The notes beneath the pieces were generated by a model. The model was not told the origin of the DNA. It ran no database searches and was given only the letters and a program-made list of their open reading frames with translations. The position numbers and the translations under genes were made by a program. DNA of 36,084 nt, taken from Oscillospiraceae bacterium. Lineage in GTDB: Bacteria > Bacillota > Clostridia > Oscillospirales > Acutalibacteraceae. Shown piece after piece: positions 1 through 7,597 of this stretch. The stretch lies in NCBI GenBank assembly GCA_009779495.1, contig WRED01000020.1, positions 1-36,084 on the forward strand, written 5' to 3'. Numbering within the stretch: the stretch's first letter is position 1; each line of letters begins with the position of its first letter.

Positions 1-50
1 AGGATTCCAAAGGTTTCACCAATATATACGAGTTCGCCTTTGGATAAGTT

Positions 51-126
51 TGGCTCCCCAAGTTGGACTCGAACCAACGACCCTGCGGTTAACAGCCGCA
101 TGCTCTACCAACTGAGCTATTGAGGA
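51..126 (-). tRNA. tRNA-Asn (GTT)
   Basis: A complete 76-nt cloverleaf is encoded on the minus strand, including its 3' CCA (TGG at 51-53 on the plus strand). The 7-bp acceptor stem TCCTCAA/TTGGGGA, the TTCGAGTCC T-loop region and the anticodon loop CTGTTAA give anticodon GTT, asparagine. It is the last gene of the tRNA-Lys, tRNA-Glu, 5S, tRNA-Asn series read right to left. A 7-bp inverted repeat (CCAAAGG 7-13, CCTTTGG 37-43) follows it, but with no U tract I would not call it a terminator. Confidence 0.96.
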
Positions 127-170
127 ATAAATACTGATCCCCCGTCAACGGGACGAAAAACCAGTAAAAA

Positions 171-287
<117 letters not shown>

Positions 288-309
288 TTGTTCAGATACC
301 GAAAACCAG

Positions 310-337
310 CTGATGACTGATTTCTGACACCTGATCG
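310..337. repeat. Four degenerate 7-bp tandem repeats (CTGAnnn) between 5S and tRNA-Glu
   Basis: On the plus strand the units CTGATGA, CTGATTT, CTGACAC and CTGATCG follow each other without gaps. The first four bases are constant and the last three vary. They fill most of the 5S to tRNA-Glu spacer. The same design, a fixed core with variable bases in a 7-bp frame, recurs at 427-527. Confidence 0.75.
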
Positions 338-346
338 CTCGTAAGC

Positions 347-422
347 TGGTGACCCGTACGAGATTCGAACTCGTGTTGCCGGCGTGAGAGGCCGGAGTCT
401 TAGGCCACTTGACCAACGGGCC
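347..422 (-). tRNA. tRNA-Glu (CTC)
   Basis: A 76-nt cloverleaf on the minus strand with encoded CCA (TGG at 347-349). The acceptor stem is GGCCCGT/ACGGGTC with discriminator A. The anticodon stem CCGGC/GCCGG encloses CTCTCAC, giving anticodon CTC for the GAG codon. This is the less usual Glu isoacceptor in Firmicutes; a TTC isoacceptor is expected elsewhere in the genome. Confidence 0.95.
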
Positions 423-426
423 ATTC

Positions 427-527
427 TAGATGCTAGATTCTAGATATTAGATTGTAGATGTGGTTGATTCAGCGAAGCGGCTTTCTGTCACCACATCTAA
501 CATCTACAATCTAATGTCTAACATCTA
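427..527. repeat. Inverted arrays of 7-bp repeats (5 x TAGATnn / 5 x nnATCTA)
   Basis: Between tRNA-Glu and tRNA-Lys, five consecutive heptamers TAGATGC, TAGATTC, TAGATAT, TAGATTG, TAGATGT occupy 427-461. After a spacer, five heptamers of the reverse-complement type (ACATCTA, ACATCTA, CAATCTA, ATGTCTA, ACATCTA) occupy 493-527. The arms can pair (innermost CATCTA/TAGATG plus CC/GG) into a hairpin with a loop near 27 nt. It would be transcribed as part of the tRNA precursor. It is not CRISPR: the units are 7 bp, imperfect and have no spacers. Confidence 0.85.
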
Positions 528-530
528 ACG

Positions 531-606
531 TGGTACACCATCACGGGCTCGAACCGTGGACACCCTGATTAAGAGTCAGGTGCTCTACCAACTGAGCTAA
601 TGGTGC
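531..606 (-). tRNA. tRNA-Lys (CTT)
   Basis: A 76-nt cloverleaf on the minus strand with encoded CCA (TGG at 531-533), acceptor stem GCACCAT/ATGGTGT (one G-U pair) and anticodon loop CTCTTAA, giving anticodon CTT for AAG. It is the first gene of the stable-RNA operon, about 16 nt downstream of the expected transcription start of the promoter at 630-658. Confidence 0.95.
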
Positions 607-629
607 GAATTCAGTGTTAACGCTGTTAT

Positions 630-658
630 ATTATACATACATCTTGCCCGATTGTCAA
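630..658 (-). promoter_or_regulatory. Consensus sigma-A promoter of the tRNA/5S operon
   Basis: Reading the minus strand, -35 TTGACA (653-658) and -10 TATAAT (630-635) are both perfect and separated by 17 bp. The start would fall near 622. Such strength is expected for stable RNA genes. Confidence 0.93.
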
Positions 659-743
659 GAGAAATTTTAAGAATTATCACATTATTTTTTTTACACCTTT
701 ATTTGACAATGTGGCGACCACAGGAAATTATAGTCAAACTGCT

Positions 744-793
744 TGAAAAGCCATGAGATCGTTGACATATAACGATCTCATGGCCTTTTGTTT
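744..793 (-). terminator. Intrinsic terminator of the GH38 mannosidase gene
   Basis: A perfect 14-bp stem (750-763 with 771-784, loop of 7 nt) is flanked by A/T-rich tracts on both sides. In the minus-strand direction it lies 22 bp past the stop codon of the 806-4165 gene and is followed by TTTTC. The flanking sequence would also allow some activity on the plus strand. Confidence 0.85.
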
Positions 794-805
794 GTCGGGC
801 TGCGT

Positions 806-3800
806 TTACCTGCTCCCCGTCAGCAGCTTGCGGATAACGAAATAAATATCTCCGATCTGGCAGACATAGCCGCCCCAGCGCACGTTGACCCGAATCGTAC
901 GGTAGCGGTCTACCTTTTTGTCCAGCACTTTTTCCATCACAGACGGCGCGGCGCGGCGCTTTTCACTCTTTGTCAGCGTGTCCGTAAAGGGCTGCTTCTC
1001 GCGCCTGTCATAAAGCTCGGAGGCCGTCGTGAATGGAACGCTCATATCTTCGGCCGTAGCGGCAAAGACGAGGATATTCTTGTTGTTCGGCAGTTCTATT
1101 GCGGACGCGCCTGCGGGCACTTGGAAACTATATTTGAACATATACAGCTGCTTACCGATCTGGTCCGCGCCGTCTTGGTGGGCATGGGTTGCGGCATAGG
1201 CCAGCACGTCGCGCTTGATATAGCCGCTTTCACCGAGGCCTGGCAGATCCCACGCGCCTATCGCCTCCGTAAAGGACTCCGCCGTGAAAGGCACGCGTCC
1301 GCCCGTGTCAAAGGCGATCGACGCGGCGGCGGCATCGCTGCCCGCGGCACAGGCCAGCAGATGAAGCCGCTTTGTTCCTTTCGGCAGGCCGATTTTTTGT
1401 CCCGCGCAGGACACGGCGTCGCATGGAGCCTGAGCGACTGAGAAGCGGACGCCGCCGCAGAGAATCTCATCCGGGATCAGCTCACGCGGGTAAGAGTAAC
1501 CGCCCGGAGCTGTCGCCAAGCCGCGTTCGCCGTTTGCCGTGATAGCGCGAGCGTCCAAGGGAAGCTTCAGCGCGGTTTGCCCGACGTCCTGACATGTATC
1601 TTTCGTCTCTGCCGGGAAAATCTCTATAGGAGCTTCCTCCGGCGCGGATTGCTCCGGCGGCATAACAAGGGCAAATGTCTTGGGGGCGAATGCCCCGATA
1701 TCAAACACAAGCTCGCCGTTTTCTACCTTTGCGGGGCTCGTATCAGCCTTGCCGACAGGCTCCTCGTCCGCGTACAGTTCCCTGGCCGACACGATCCCGT
1801 TGCCCAGCCTGAGCCGCACCCCGATTTGCTCATACCCCGCGCATTCCTGAAAGCGCACGATGATTTCATCCGTCTTTTCCGCGCGTTTTACGGCGCGAAG
1901 CTGTACGTCTCGGGAGCTTACTTCGGCGAAGCTGTATTCCGAGCCGAGCGTCCCCCCGTGGGCGGCGGTAACGAAAGCCGTCATGGGCTGTAAAAACCGC
2001 GCGGCGGTCTCCTGCGCGCCGTTACGCCAGTCGCCCGTATGGGGATAAATCGCGAAGCTGAAACGGTTCTGCCCCATGTCCATCAGGTGCTGCGACGCCT
2101 CCCAGCGGAAGCTTGACAGCGGCGTGTGGACGGCGGTGAGCCGTAAGGTGCTGCCGTCCGGCTTGTCCCAGGCGGAGCGTGAATCGCTGAAAATCGAAAC
2201 GCCGTGCGTGCCTGCCGTGTCCGTAATATCCGCCCAGCTTTGCGCGGGAACCTCGTACCTCCGTTTTGTGTTCGCGCCGCGCTCAATAACGCCCAGACCT
2301 ATGTCATACGACGCTTTGGGGTTCGCGGCGGACAGCGGGAACGCGACCTTGAGCATACTCGCGGCGCAATGCCAGTCTACCTCGTTATAGACGCGCGGGG
2401 CTTTCGCGGCGGCGTCCAGCGATATGATCTGCTTAAACTCCGTCACGCGCCGCTTCAGCTCTATCACGGACACGACCTCGACGGACACGCGCGCCGCGCC
2501 GCGCTCCGCGACCCGTACGCTCTGAACCTCGGGGAAGATTTTGTCCTGGCGCATGACGTCCTTATACTGCACCTCCCAGGCCGGGAAGCTTTTTGAAAGC
2601 CTGTCGCCGATCACCTCAAAGCGCACGGGGGCGCGGAGAGCTTCGGTTTGGGCGGTTTTGTTAAATACTGAGGAAATACAGCCCTGCGAGTCAATTGTTA
2701 CACGCAGAAAATCATTTTCCAAAAGAGTTTCGCTGACCGTCAGTCCGCTTTGGTAAGGCGCGTCGACGGGCCGCGCGTCATACGCCGCGTAACCGACGGA
2801 GGGCACGGACGCGATGAATACCAGCTCCGCCATGCCGTTTTCAACTTTGTTGAGCTGTGAGGGAACCTCATTCCCTTTACTGTCTAAAACGTGGACGTTC
2901 CTTTCGCTGTACGGCCAATCGACTTGGGCGGTCACGGCCTCCCGCCGCACATCCTCCGCCTGAAGCGGATTGCTCACCACAAGCGCGATCCCTTTGGCGA
3001 AAGAGGTGTCCATCATCGCGGCGACGGCCCCGCTTCCGGCGCGGTATTCCTCCGCGAACTGGTTGAGAGACTGCACGTAGTCGTTCCAGCTGCGCTGATA
3101 GCACCGCTGAAACGCCGTGCCAGTGATATCGTCGTGAAAATGGTGCGCGACGACGCGCTTCCACGAAGTCTCCAGAGTCTGTTTCGGATACGGCTGCCCG
3201 GCGAGCAGGCTTGCCGCCACGGCGCTTCGTTCCGCCGCGTCGGCCAGCTGTTCACAGCGCCTGTTCCACCGCTTGCCTATGGTGCGGGACGTGTAGCTCC
3301 CCGCGCCGTGAGCCGTCAGCAAAAGCTCGTTGTTCCACACGGGCAGTTTTTCACGCTGCTCGTCGGTCAACTCACGGCGCATGTCGGTAAACACGTCATA
3401 CGATCCGGCGGAAAGCACTTCCACGCCGGAATCGCCGTTTTGCGCGGCCTCGTTCATCACGGAGCGGACGGAGGTTTCGCACGGCGCGCCGCCCCTGTCG
3501 CCGGTGCCGTGGAAGAGATGGGTATAGGGCAGGTCATATTCCTTTAGGTTGTTCGCGAGCTTTTTGCGCGCTTTCATACTGTTTCGCACCTTGGTCAGCG
3601 AGGAAATATACGAGCCGGGCTTCAGGCTCGCGTAGATAAATTTGCCGTCCGCGCCGTACCACTTCCCTAAATCGAAGGGAATATCGTACGCGCCGCCCCA
3701 TGTGAGCTTTTGCGTTGAAAAGCCGTGGAGGTTCCCGTGGGCGGCGATGGACGGCAGCGCCCATCCGAAGCCGAAGCAGTCAGGCAGGAAGATGTCGTCG

Positions 3801-4165
3801 CTGGGCTTGCCGAACTTCTCGCGGAAGTAACCGTTTCCGTACAGGATGTTGCGGAACATCGCTTCGGGCGACGGCACGTTGACGTCCCCGTTTTCATAGC
3901 AGCTTCCGCAGGGGACCCACTGCCCGGAGGCGATGTACCCTTTGAGCGTTTCGAACAGCTCGGGGTAATATTCCTCCATCAGCTCATAGCGGTAGCTTCC
4001 CTCGAAGCTGAACCTGTAGCCGGGATATTTCCCGAACAGGTCAAAATTCGTTTTCAGCGTCGCAGGGATATAGTCGCGGACGGTGGTCTCGAAATCCCAG
4101 AGCCAGCAGGTGTCGAGATGCGCCGTCGCGACGGTGTAGACGCGTTGCTTCTGGTTTTGCTGCAT
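806..4165 (-). CDS. GH38 alpha-mannosidase
   Basis: A 1119-residue protein of glycoside hydrolase family 38, retaining zinc-dependent enzymes that remove alpha-linked mannose. The N-terminus starts directly with the catalytic (beta/alpha)7 domain: zinc ligands H16 and D18 in TAHLDTCWLW, nucleophile D129 in LPDCFG, and a third zinc histidine near 344 in HHFHDD. The C-terminal two thirds is the usual beta-sandwich region. No signal peptide is visible, so it is probably cytoplasmic. AGGAGG lies 9 bp before the ATG, fixing the start. The gene is monocistronic: a MITE-like palindrome lies upstream and a strong terminator downstream. It differs from the second GH38 at 29980-33138, which has about 250 residues before the catalytic domain, so the two are not a recent duplication. 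Likely substrates are mannosylated glycans or oligosaccharides taken up by the cell; linkage specificity cannot be read from sequence. Confidence 0.93.
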   Translation of the reverse strand: MQQNQKQRVYTVATAHLDTCWLWDFETTVRDYIPATLKTNFDLFGKYPGYRFSFEGSYRYELMEEYYPELFETLKGYIASGQWVPCGSCYENGDVNVPSPEAMFRNILYGNGYFREKFGKPSDDIFLPDCFGFGWALPSIAAHGNLHGFSTQKLTWGGAYDIPFDLGKWYGADGKFIYASLKPGSYISSLTKVRNSMKARKKLANNLKEYDLPYTHLFHGTGDRGGAPCETSVRSVMNEAAQNGDSGVEVLSAGSYDVFTDMRRELTDEQREKLPVWNNELLLTAHGAGSYTSRTIGKRWNRRCEQLADAAERSAVAASLLAGQPYPKQTLETSWKRVVAHHFHDDITGTAFQRCYQRSWNDYVQSLNQFAEEYRAGSGAVAAMMDTSFAKGIALVVSNPLQAEDVRREAVTAQVDWPYSERNVHVLDSKGNEVPSQLNKVENGMAELVFIASVPSVGYAAYDARPVDAPYQSGLTVSETLLENDFLRVTIDSQGCISSVFNKTAQTEALRAPVRFEVIGDRLSKSFPAWEVQYKDVMRQDKIFPEVQSVRVAERGAARVSVEVVSVIELKRRVTEFKQIISLDAAAKAPRVYNEVDWHCAASMLKVAFPLSAANPKASYDIGLGVIERGANTKRRYEVPAQSWADITDTAGTHGVSIFSDSRSAWDKPDGSTLRLTAVHTPLSSFRWEASQHLMDMGQNRFSFAIYPHTGDWRNGAQETAARFLQPMTAFVTAAHGGTLGSEYSFAEVSSRDVQLRAVKRAEKTDEIIVRFQECAGYEQIGVRLRLGNGIVSARELYADEEPVGKADTSPAKVENGELVFDIGAFAPKTFALVMPPEQSAPEEAPIEIFPAETKDTCQDVGQTALKLPLDARAITANGERGLATAPGGYSYPRELIPDEILCGGVRFSVAQAPCDAVSCAGQKIGLPKGTKRLHLLACAAGSDAAAASIAFDTGGRVPFTAESFTEAIGAWDLPGLGESGYIKRDVLAYAATHAHQDGADQIGKQLYMFKYSFQVPAGASAIELPNNKNILVFAATAEDMSVPFTTASELYDRREKQPFTDTLTKSEKRRAAPSVMEKVLDKKVDRYRTIRVNVRWGGYVCQIGDIYFVIRKLLTGSR

Positions 4166-4199
4166 GGGTGATTGCCTCCTTTTATAACGAATAAATCTA

Positions 4200-4363
4200 A
4201 GAACCGGGATTCACAAATGGAAAAGTCGTATGAGTGAGGGATTTTTTCGTCCTGCAAGACAAATTTACGCAGGCAATATTGTTTATTGGTAAGGAAATTT
4301 GCCGAAGCGGGGCGGAAAAAGACCCGCTCAGACGGCTTTTTCTAATTTGTGAATCCCGGTTCT
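4200..4363. mobile_element. MITE-like 164-bp palindromic element
   Basis: Perfect 19-bp terminal inverted repeats (AGAACCGGGATTCACAAAT at 4200-4218 and its complement at 4345-4363) bound a 164-bp non-coding element. The similarity between the halves continues inward: GAAAA, a GTCG/CCG block, TGAG, a T-rich run and CAAATTT occur in both arms, so the whole element can form one long imperfect hairpin. It separates two minus-strand genes. No transposase is present and I see no clear target-site duplication, so the mobile origin is inferred from form only. Confidence 0.6.
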
Positions 4364-4380
4364 AAAGATTAACCGATTTT

Positions 4381-5301
4381 CTAAAATGGCAAGAGCTTGC
4401 CGAACCCCTTGAGATACAGCATGTTCAGTACCGCGCCGTTGCCTTGCCACCACTTCTTGCTGACGGCCCATTCTTCGGGATAAGCGCCCCAACCCCACGG
4501 AATGTTCCACGAGCCGTCCGCGAGCTGTGACTTGACGATGAACTCGCACTCGTATTCAGCGATATCCCTGTTGTCCGCGTAGAAAATGCTGTCGCGAGTA
4601 TTAAAAAACTGCGACGGCTTGCAGACATAGTCGGTTTCCCATTTTGAGGTGTCTTTGGTGATGCTGCGTCCGACTTTTTCCCGCAGGCGCTTTTTCAACG
4701 CCGAAAGGTCAATCACTTCGGTCACACCCGCTTCCTCGCAATATTGCATAAGACGTATGTAGAGAATCACCGAATGCATACCGTCGTTCAAGCCCTGCTT
4801 GTCATCGGCGCCGCACGCTTCCTTTGCGATCCGGCAGCCGAGCTGATACAAATCACTGCCCTTGTCGGCAAAGCGGATGATAAATCCCGCAAGGCAGGCG
4901 GTGGGATTGTAGCTGTCGGCGCTGTCAACCTCAGCGTGCCACCAGGTTGCGTGAGGGTAATCGTTGCTGCTGACGACTTCGTTGTACCACAATTTACCGT
5001 CAAAGTCCTGCCCGCTTGCGAGATAACGCAATATGCCCTGTATAATCGGATGCGCGCTGTCGGTAAAATCAATCTCCCGCAGGATTTCCGTCGCCGTCCA
5101 CGTCTGAATCGGTGCGGAGTTCGGATTCCAGGCGTCCGGCTCCAGCGCGTGGCCGAAGCCGCCGTCCGCGTTCTGATAGGCGGACAGCGCGGTCAGGACG
5201 GCTTCCCTGCTTCCGTTTTCAAAGTGGTATTGCCAGCGGGAGATGTCCAGAGGCCGGGCGTTTCGATAGACGAACGCGCGGGCTTTTTCAAATGTATTCA
5301 T
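4381..5301 (-). CDS. Terpenoid-cyclase/prenyltransferase-fold (alpha/alpha toroid) protein
   Basis: A 306-residue protein starting at the ATG of MNTFEKARAF, which has GGAAAGG about 10 bases upstream; an in-frame upstream extension lacks a site and overlaps the preceding gene. Residues near 45-60 (QNADGGFGHALEPD) match the repeated motif of squalene-cyclase and prenyltransferase-like toroids, and weaker copies recur (DGKLWYN, ADGSWNIPWGW). The fold is therefore an alpha/alpha barrel, but the DxDD motif of squalene-hopene cyclase and the zinc ligands of protein prenyltransferases are not apparent, so catalytic function is unknown. No signal peptide. It lies about 120 bp downstream of the MazG-like gene on the same strand and may be expressed by read-through. 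Proteins of this type are common, uncharacterised members of Clostridia. Confidence 0.75.
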   Translation of the reverse strand: MNTFEKARAFVYRNARPLDISRWQYHFENGSREAVLTALSAYQNADGGFGHALEPDAWNPNSAPIQTWTATEILREIDFTDSAHPIIQGILRYLASGQDFDGKLWYNEVVSSNDYPHATWWHAEVDSADSYNPTACLAGFIIRFADKGSDLYQLGCRIAKEACGADDKQGLNDGMHSVILYIRLMQYCEEAGVTEVIDLSALKKRLREKVGRSITKDTSKWETDYVCKPSQFFNTRDSIFYADNRDIAEYECEFIVKSQLADGSWNIPWGWGAYPEEWAVSKKWWQGNGAVLNMLYLKGFGKLLPF

Positions 5302-5400
5302 GATTTTATTCCTTTCCGGGGAATTGTGCGGTTCCCGCCGCGCGGATTTTCTGCGAAGTAGAATTTTGGCCCTCCTTATGGCCGAAAAGAACAAAACCCC

Positions 5401-5427
5401 AGTTTGAAAAATCTTATTTTTCAAACT
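5401..5427. repeat. 12-bp perfect inverted repeat across the end of the MazG-like gene
   Basis: AGTTTGAAAAAT (5401-5412) and its complement (5416-5427) are separated by 3 bp. The stop codon of the minus-strand gene lies inside the right arm. In the sense direction it is followed by GGGGTTTTG rather than a U run, so it may stabilise the mRNA 3' end more than terminate. Confidence 0.55.
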
Positions 5428-5756
5428 TTTCCTGCCGGATATTTTTGGGCGTTTACGATCGATTTATCTTCGACCGCTTTCGCCAAGTCAACGTCAAAAT
5501 GCTCGCACAGGCGGCACAGATACCAAAAAACGTCGGCCAGCTCGTCTCTGAGCTGCTGATGCTTTTCGGCGTTTTCTTTTACGCTGTCCGCGTCGTCAGA
5601 ATGAAGCCACATGAAAATCTCGGCAAGCTCGGCGGCCTCGACCGTCAGCGCCATGACGAGATCCTTCGCGTTTTGCTCCTTGCGCCAGCCCCGTAAGTCC
5701 GAAAAATCCTGTATGTACTTTTTTATTTCTGTGAGGGTCGTTGTTTTATCGTCCAT
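5421..5756 (-). CDS. MazG-like nucleotide pyrophosphohydrolase
   Basis: A 111-residue all-alpha NTP pyrophosphatase of the MazG/dCTPase (RS21-C6-like) superfamily. The metal-binding signature is visible as E40-x-x-E43 (VEAAELAE) and E72-x-x-D75 (DELADVFW), 28 residues apart, as in short single-domain members that hydrolyse dCTP or modified NTPs to the monophosphate and PPi. Length is normal for the stand-alone form. Its ATG lies inside the end of the Sir2 gene (overlap ATGGACGATAA, 11 nt), so it is translationally coupled as the fourth gene of the DUF3795, nitroreductase, Sir2, MazG operon. Likely role is house-cleaning of the nucleotide pool; the exact substrate is not predictable. Confidence 0.88.
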   Translation of the reverse strand: MDDKTTTLTEIKKYIQDFSDLRGWRKEQNAKDLVMALTVEAAELAEIFMWLHSDDADSVKENAEKHQQLRDELADVFWYLCRLCEHFDVDLAKAVEDKSIVNAQKYPAGKV

Positions 5757-6504
5757 CTAAAACCTCCATCATTTGATCAAGCGTTTTCCCGATGGCGTCA
5801 CGGACAACAAGCCGCGCGCCGCCGTCATAAGGCGTTTCGGTTTTGTTGATGAGCACGAGCGCCCCGCCGCGAAAGTACCTCAGCAGGCCCGCCGCCGGAT
5901 ATACCGAAAGCGACGTGCCGCCGACGATAAGCAGATCGGCGGACGTGATCTCTTCAGTCGCCGCGCTGACCACTTCGCCGTCCAGATTCTCCCCGTACAA
6001 AACCACGTCGGGACGCACGGTGCCGCCGCACTTTTTACATACGGGAACAACGCCGCCCTCGCAGTTTCCCGAATCGAGGATGTACTCGAGGGGATACTTC
6101 GTCCGGCACAGGACGCAGTATGGCCTGTGGTTCGAGCCGTGCAGCTCAAGCACATTTTTGCTCCCGGCCATCTGATGCAGCCCGTCAATGTTCTGGGTGA
6201 CGACCGCGCGGAGCAGGCCGCGCGGCTCAAGCTCCGCCAAAGCCCTGTGCGCCGCGTTGGGCCTGGCGCCCCGGGCGATGAGGTTTTCCTTGTAATAGCG
6301 GAAGAACAGTGCCGGCTCGCGCTCAAAAAATCCGCGTGACAAAAGCTCTTCGGGCGGATAGCCGTAGACCTCTTTCGCGGCATACAGCCCCGACTCCGAA
6401 CGGAAATCCGGGATGCCGCTTTCCGTGGATACGCCCGCGCCGCCGAAAAAGACGGTGTATTTACTTTGCTTCATCAGCGAAGCGAGTTTGTTTATCTTAT
6501 TCAT
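5746..6504 (-). CDS. Sir2-family NAD-dependent protein deacylase
   Basis: A 252-residue sirtuin that removes acyl groups from lysine using NAD+, yielding nicotinamide and O-acyl-ADP-ribose. Visible motifs are GAGVSTESGIPDFR (22-35), TQNIDGLH (103-110) with N105 and D107 for NAD, the catalytic H122 in LELHG, and a zinc site of C130, C133, C156, C159. It is the compact single-domain bacterial form. The chosen ATG overlaps the end of the nitroreductase gene by 8 nt; a longer in-frame extension upstream is only a shadow of that gene. Nicotinamide and NAD chemistry link it to the flavoprotein before it and, more loosely, to pncB elsewhere in the window. It has no fused domains of the kind seen in anti-phage Sir2 proteins. 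Confidence 0.94.
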   Translation of the reverse strand: MNKINKLASLMKQSKYTVFFGGAGVSTESGIPDFRSESGLYAAKEVYGYPPEELLSRGFFEREPALFFRYYKENLIARGARPNAAHRALAELEPRGLLRAVVTQNIDGLHQMAGSKNVLELHGSNHRPYCVLCRTKYPLEYILDSGNCEGGVVPVCKKCGGTVRPDVVLYGENLDGEVVSAATEEITSADLLIVGGTSLSVYPAAGLLRYFRGGALVLINKTETPYDGGARLVVRDAIGKTLDQMMEVLDGR

Positions 6505-7240
6505 ACACAAATTCCGCGTTGTTGCCGAAGTCCCACTTGCCGCGCAGAATACCGTCACCGAACATTGCGCCAAGCTCAAAATGCAGCTTCGCAATCCCCA
6601 GATCGAGCATAGAGAAGCTTCCAGCGTCCTTAATGCCCGCCGTAACCTTGCCCTCCCTGCACGAGAACATGACCGGCTGGCGGTTGACCGCCGACGGCGC
6701 TTTTTCAACCGCGCGCATTCCGTCCGTGAACCATCCGGGCACGGGCGAGTCGGCGTCCGTCATCTCTTCGGCGGACTTGGTTTTCAGATGAGTCACGCCG
6801 CGGATCAGCTTTTCGCGCGGGCTGTCACGCTGTGGCGTATATCCAAGCGTGATGACGCAGACGACCGATTCACCGCCCGTAAGCTGAAACGGACACGATC
6901 CACGGTCAAAGCTGCCGCCGACCCAGCATGTGCCAAGCCCCGTTGATACGGCGTGCAGCATAAAAAGCTCGCCGAAGTAGCCGAGCCGCTCGACGGCTGA
7001 AAAGTCGTTTTCGTCGGCGATCAGCCCGGCATAGTTTTGTACGTTTGAAAACATGCCGTAGCTTTTCCGCAAGCCGTTGAAAGCCGCCCCGTCGCTGAAA
7101 ACAAGCTCCATGCGCATTCCGCCGGATTTGCTGTATTCGTCCGCGAGGGCAATAAGACTTTCGGCCATATCAGGCGGGATTGGGTCGGACAGGTACTTAC
7201 GGCGCGAACGGCGCAGGTCAATGGCCTCCAGAAGCGTCAT
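6497..7240 (-). CDS. Nitroreductase-family FMN protein
   Basis: A 247-residue protein beginning MTLLEAIDLRRSRRKY, the typical opening of nitroreductase-like flavoproteins, where the RRSxRxY residues contact FMN phosphate. The central part (LGYFGELFMLHAVSTGLGTCWVGG) is the family's second FMN-binding segment, and the C-terminal half resembles the two-lobed TM1586-like group rather than the homodimeric NfsA/NfsB type. It probably uses NAD(P)H to reduce an unknown small molecule. It starts within the stop of the DUF3795 gene (ATGA overlap), so the two are co-translated. Substrate unknown. Confidence 0.85.
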   Translation of the reverse strand: MTLLEAIDLRRSRRKYLSDPIPPDMAESLIALADEYSKSGGMRMELVFSDGAAFNGLRKSYGMFSNVQNYAGLIADENDFSAVERLGYFGELFMLHAVSTGLGTCWVGGSFDRGSCPFQLTGGESVVCVITLGYTPQRDSPREKLIRGVTHLKTKSAEEMTDADSPVPGWFTDGMRAVEKAPSAVNRQPVMFSCREGKVTAGIKDAGSFSMLDLGIAKLHFELGAMFGDGILRGKWDFGNNAEFVYE

Positions 7241-7539
7241 ACGGCGTCACCCTTAAGCGATTCTTTCAGCAGGGCGACATTGGCGTTGACCGCGCTGACG
7301 TGCTGCTCGTCCGTCATGCCCGGATCCTTCCAGTCGAAGAAAATTTGGCAGGGCACCTCGGGGCATTCGGCACAGGTCTTATAGCCATGCTTGTTGACGG
7401 AGCAATCGTACATCGGGCAGGTTTCCACGCCGAAGTCCTTGATGTAGAAAGGCTTCCCTCCGCATATCTGGCATCCGCCGCCGCAGGACTCTTTCATCTG
7501 GCAGGCTTCGCAGTCGATTCCGCATGGTGATAAAAGCAT
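7237..7539 (-). CDS. DUF3795 cysteine-rich small protein
   Basis: A 100-residue protein with ten or more cysteines, opening LLSPCGIDCEACQM and continuing with CGGGCQICGGKP, CPMYDC and CAECPEVPCQ. This arrangement matches the DUF3795 family, whose function is not known; the cysteine pairs suggest metal or iron-sulfur binding. AAAGGGG precedes the ATG at the expected distance, which rejects a longer upstream reading that would cross the promoter. It is the first gene of the four-gene overlapping operon, with a consensus promoter at 7598-7626. Confidence 0.85.
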   Translation of the reverse strand: MLLSPCGIDCEACQMKESCGGGCQICGGKPFYIKDFGVETCPMYDCSVNKHGYKTCAECPEVPCQIFFDWKDPGMTDEQHVSAVNANVALLKESLKGDAV

Positions 7540-7560
7540 AATTACGATCCCCTTTCTAAT

Positions 7561-7589
7561 ATCAGAACCTGTGTTCATCAGGTTCTGAT
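7561..7589. promoter_or_regulatory. Putative operator: 11-bp inverted repeat at the transcription start
   Basis: ATCAGAACCTG (7561-7571) and CAGGTTCTGAT (7579-7589) form a perfect inverted repeat with a 7-bp centre, beginning where transcription from the 7598-7626 promoter should start. A repressor bound here would block initiation; alternatively it forms a 5'-end hairpin in the mRNA. Confidence 0.55.
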
Positions 7590-7597
7590 TCATTTCC

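Noticed and set aside
427..527. CRISPR array
   Set aside because: Repeat units are 7 bp, imperfect and contiguous, with no unique spacers and no cas gene.
5401..5427. Intrinsic terminator of the MazG-like gene
   Set aside because: The hairpin is A/T-rich, includes the stop codon and is followed on the sense strand by GGGG rather than a U tract; kept only as an inverted repeat.
5746..6708. Long N-terminal extension of the Sir2 protein (68 residues, Arg/Ser-rich)
   Set aside because: It is an out-of-frame reading of the nitroreductase gene; the ATG at 6504 gives the standard sirtuin start and an 8-nt overlap.
5421..7539. Anti-phage defence module based on Sir2
   Set aside because: The Sir2 protein is the compact deacylase type with an intact zinc site and no fused sensor domain, and neighbours are metabolic; nothing points to defence beyond the family name.
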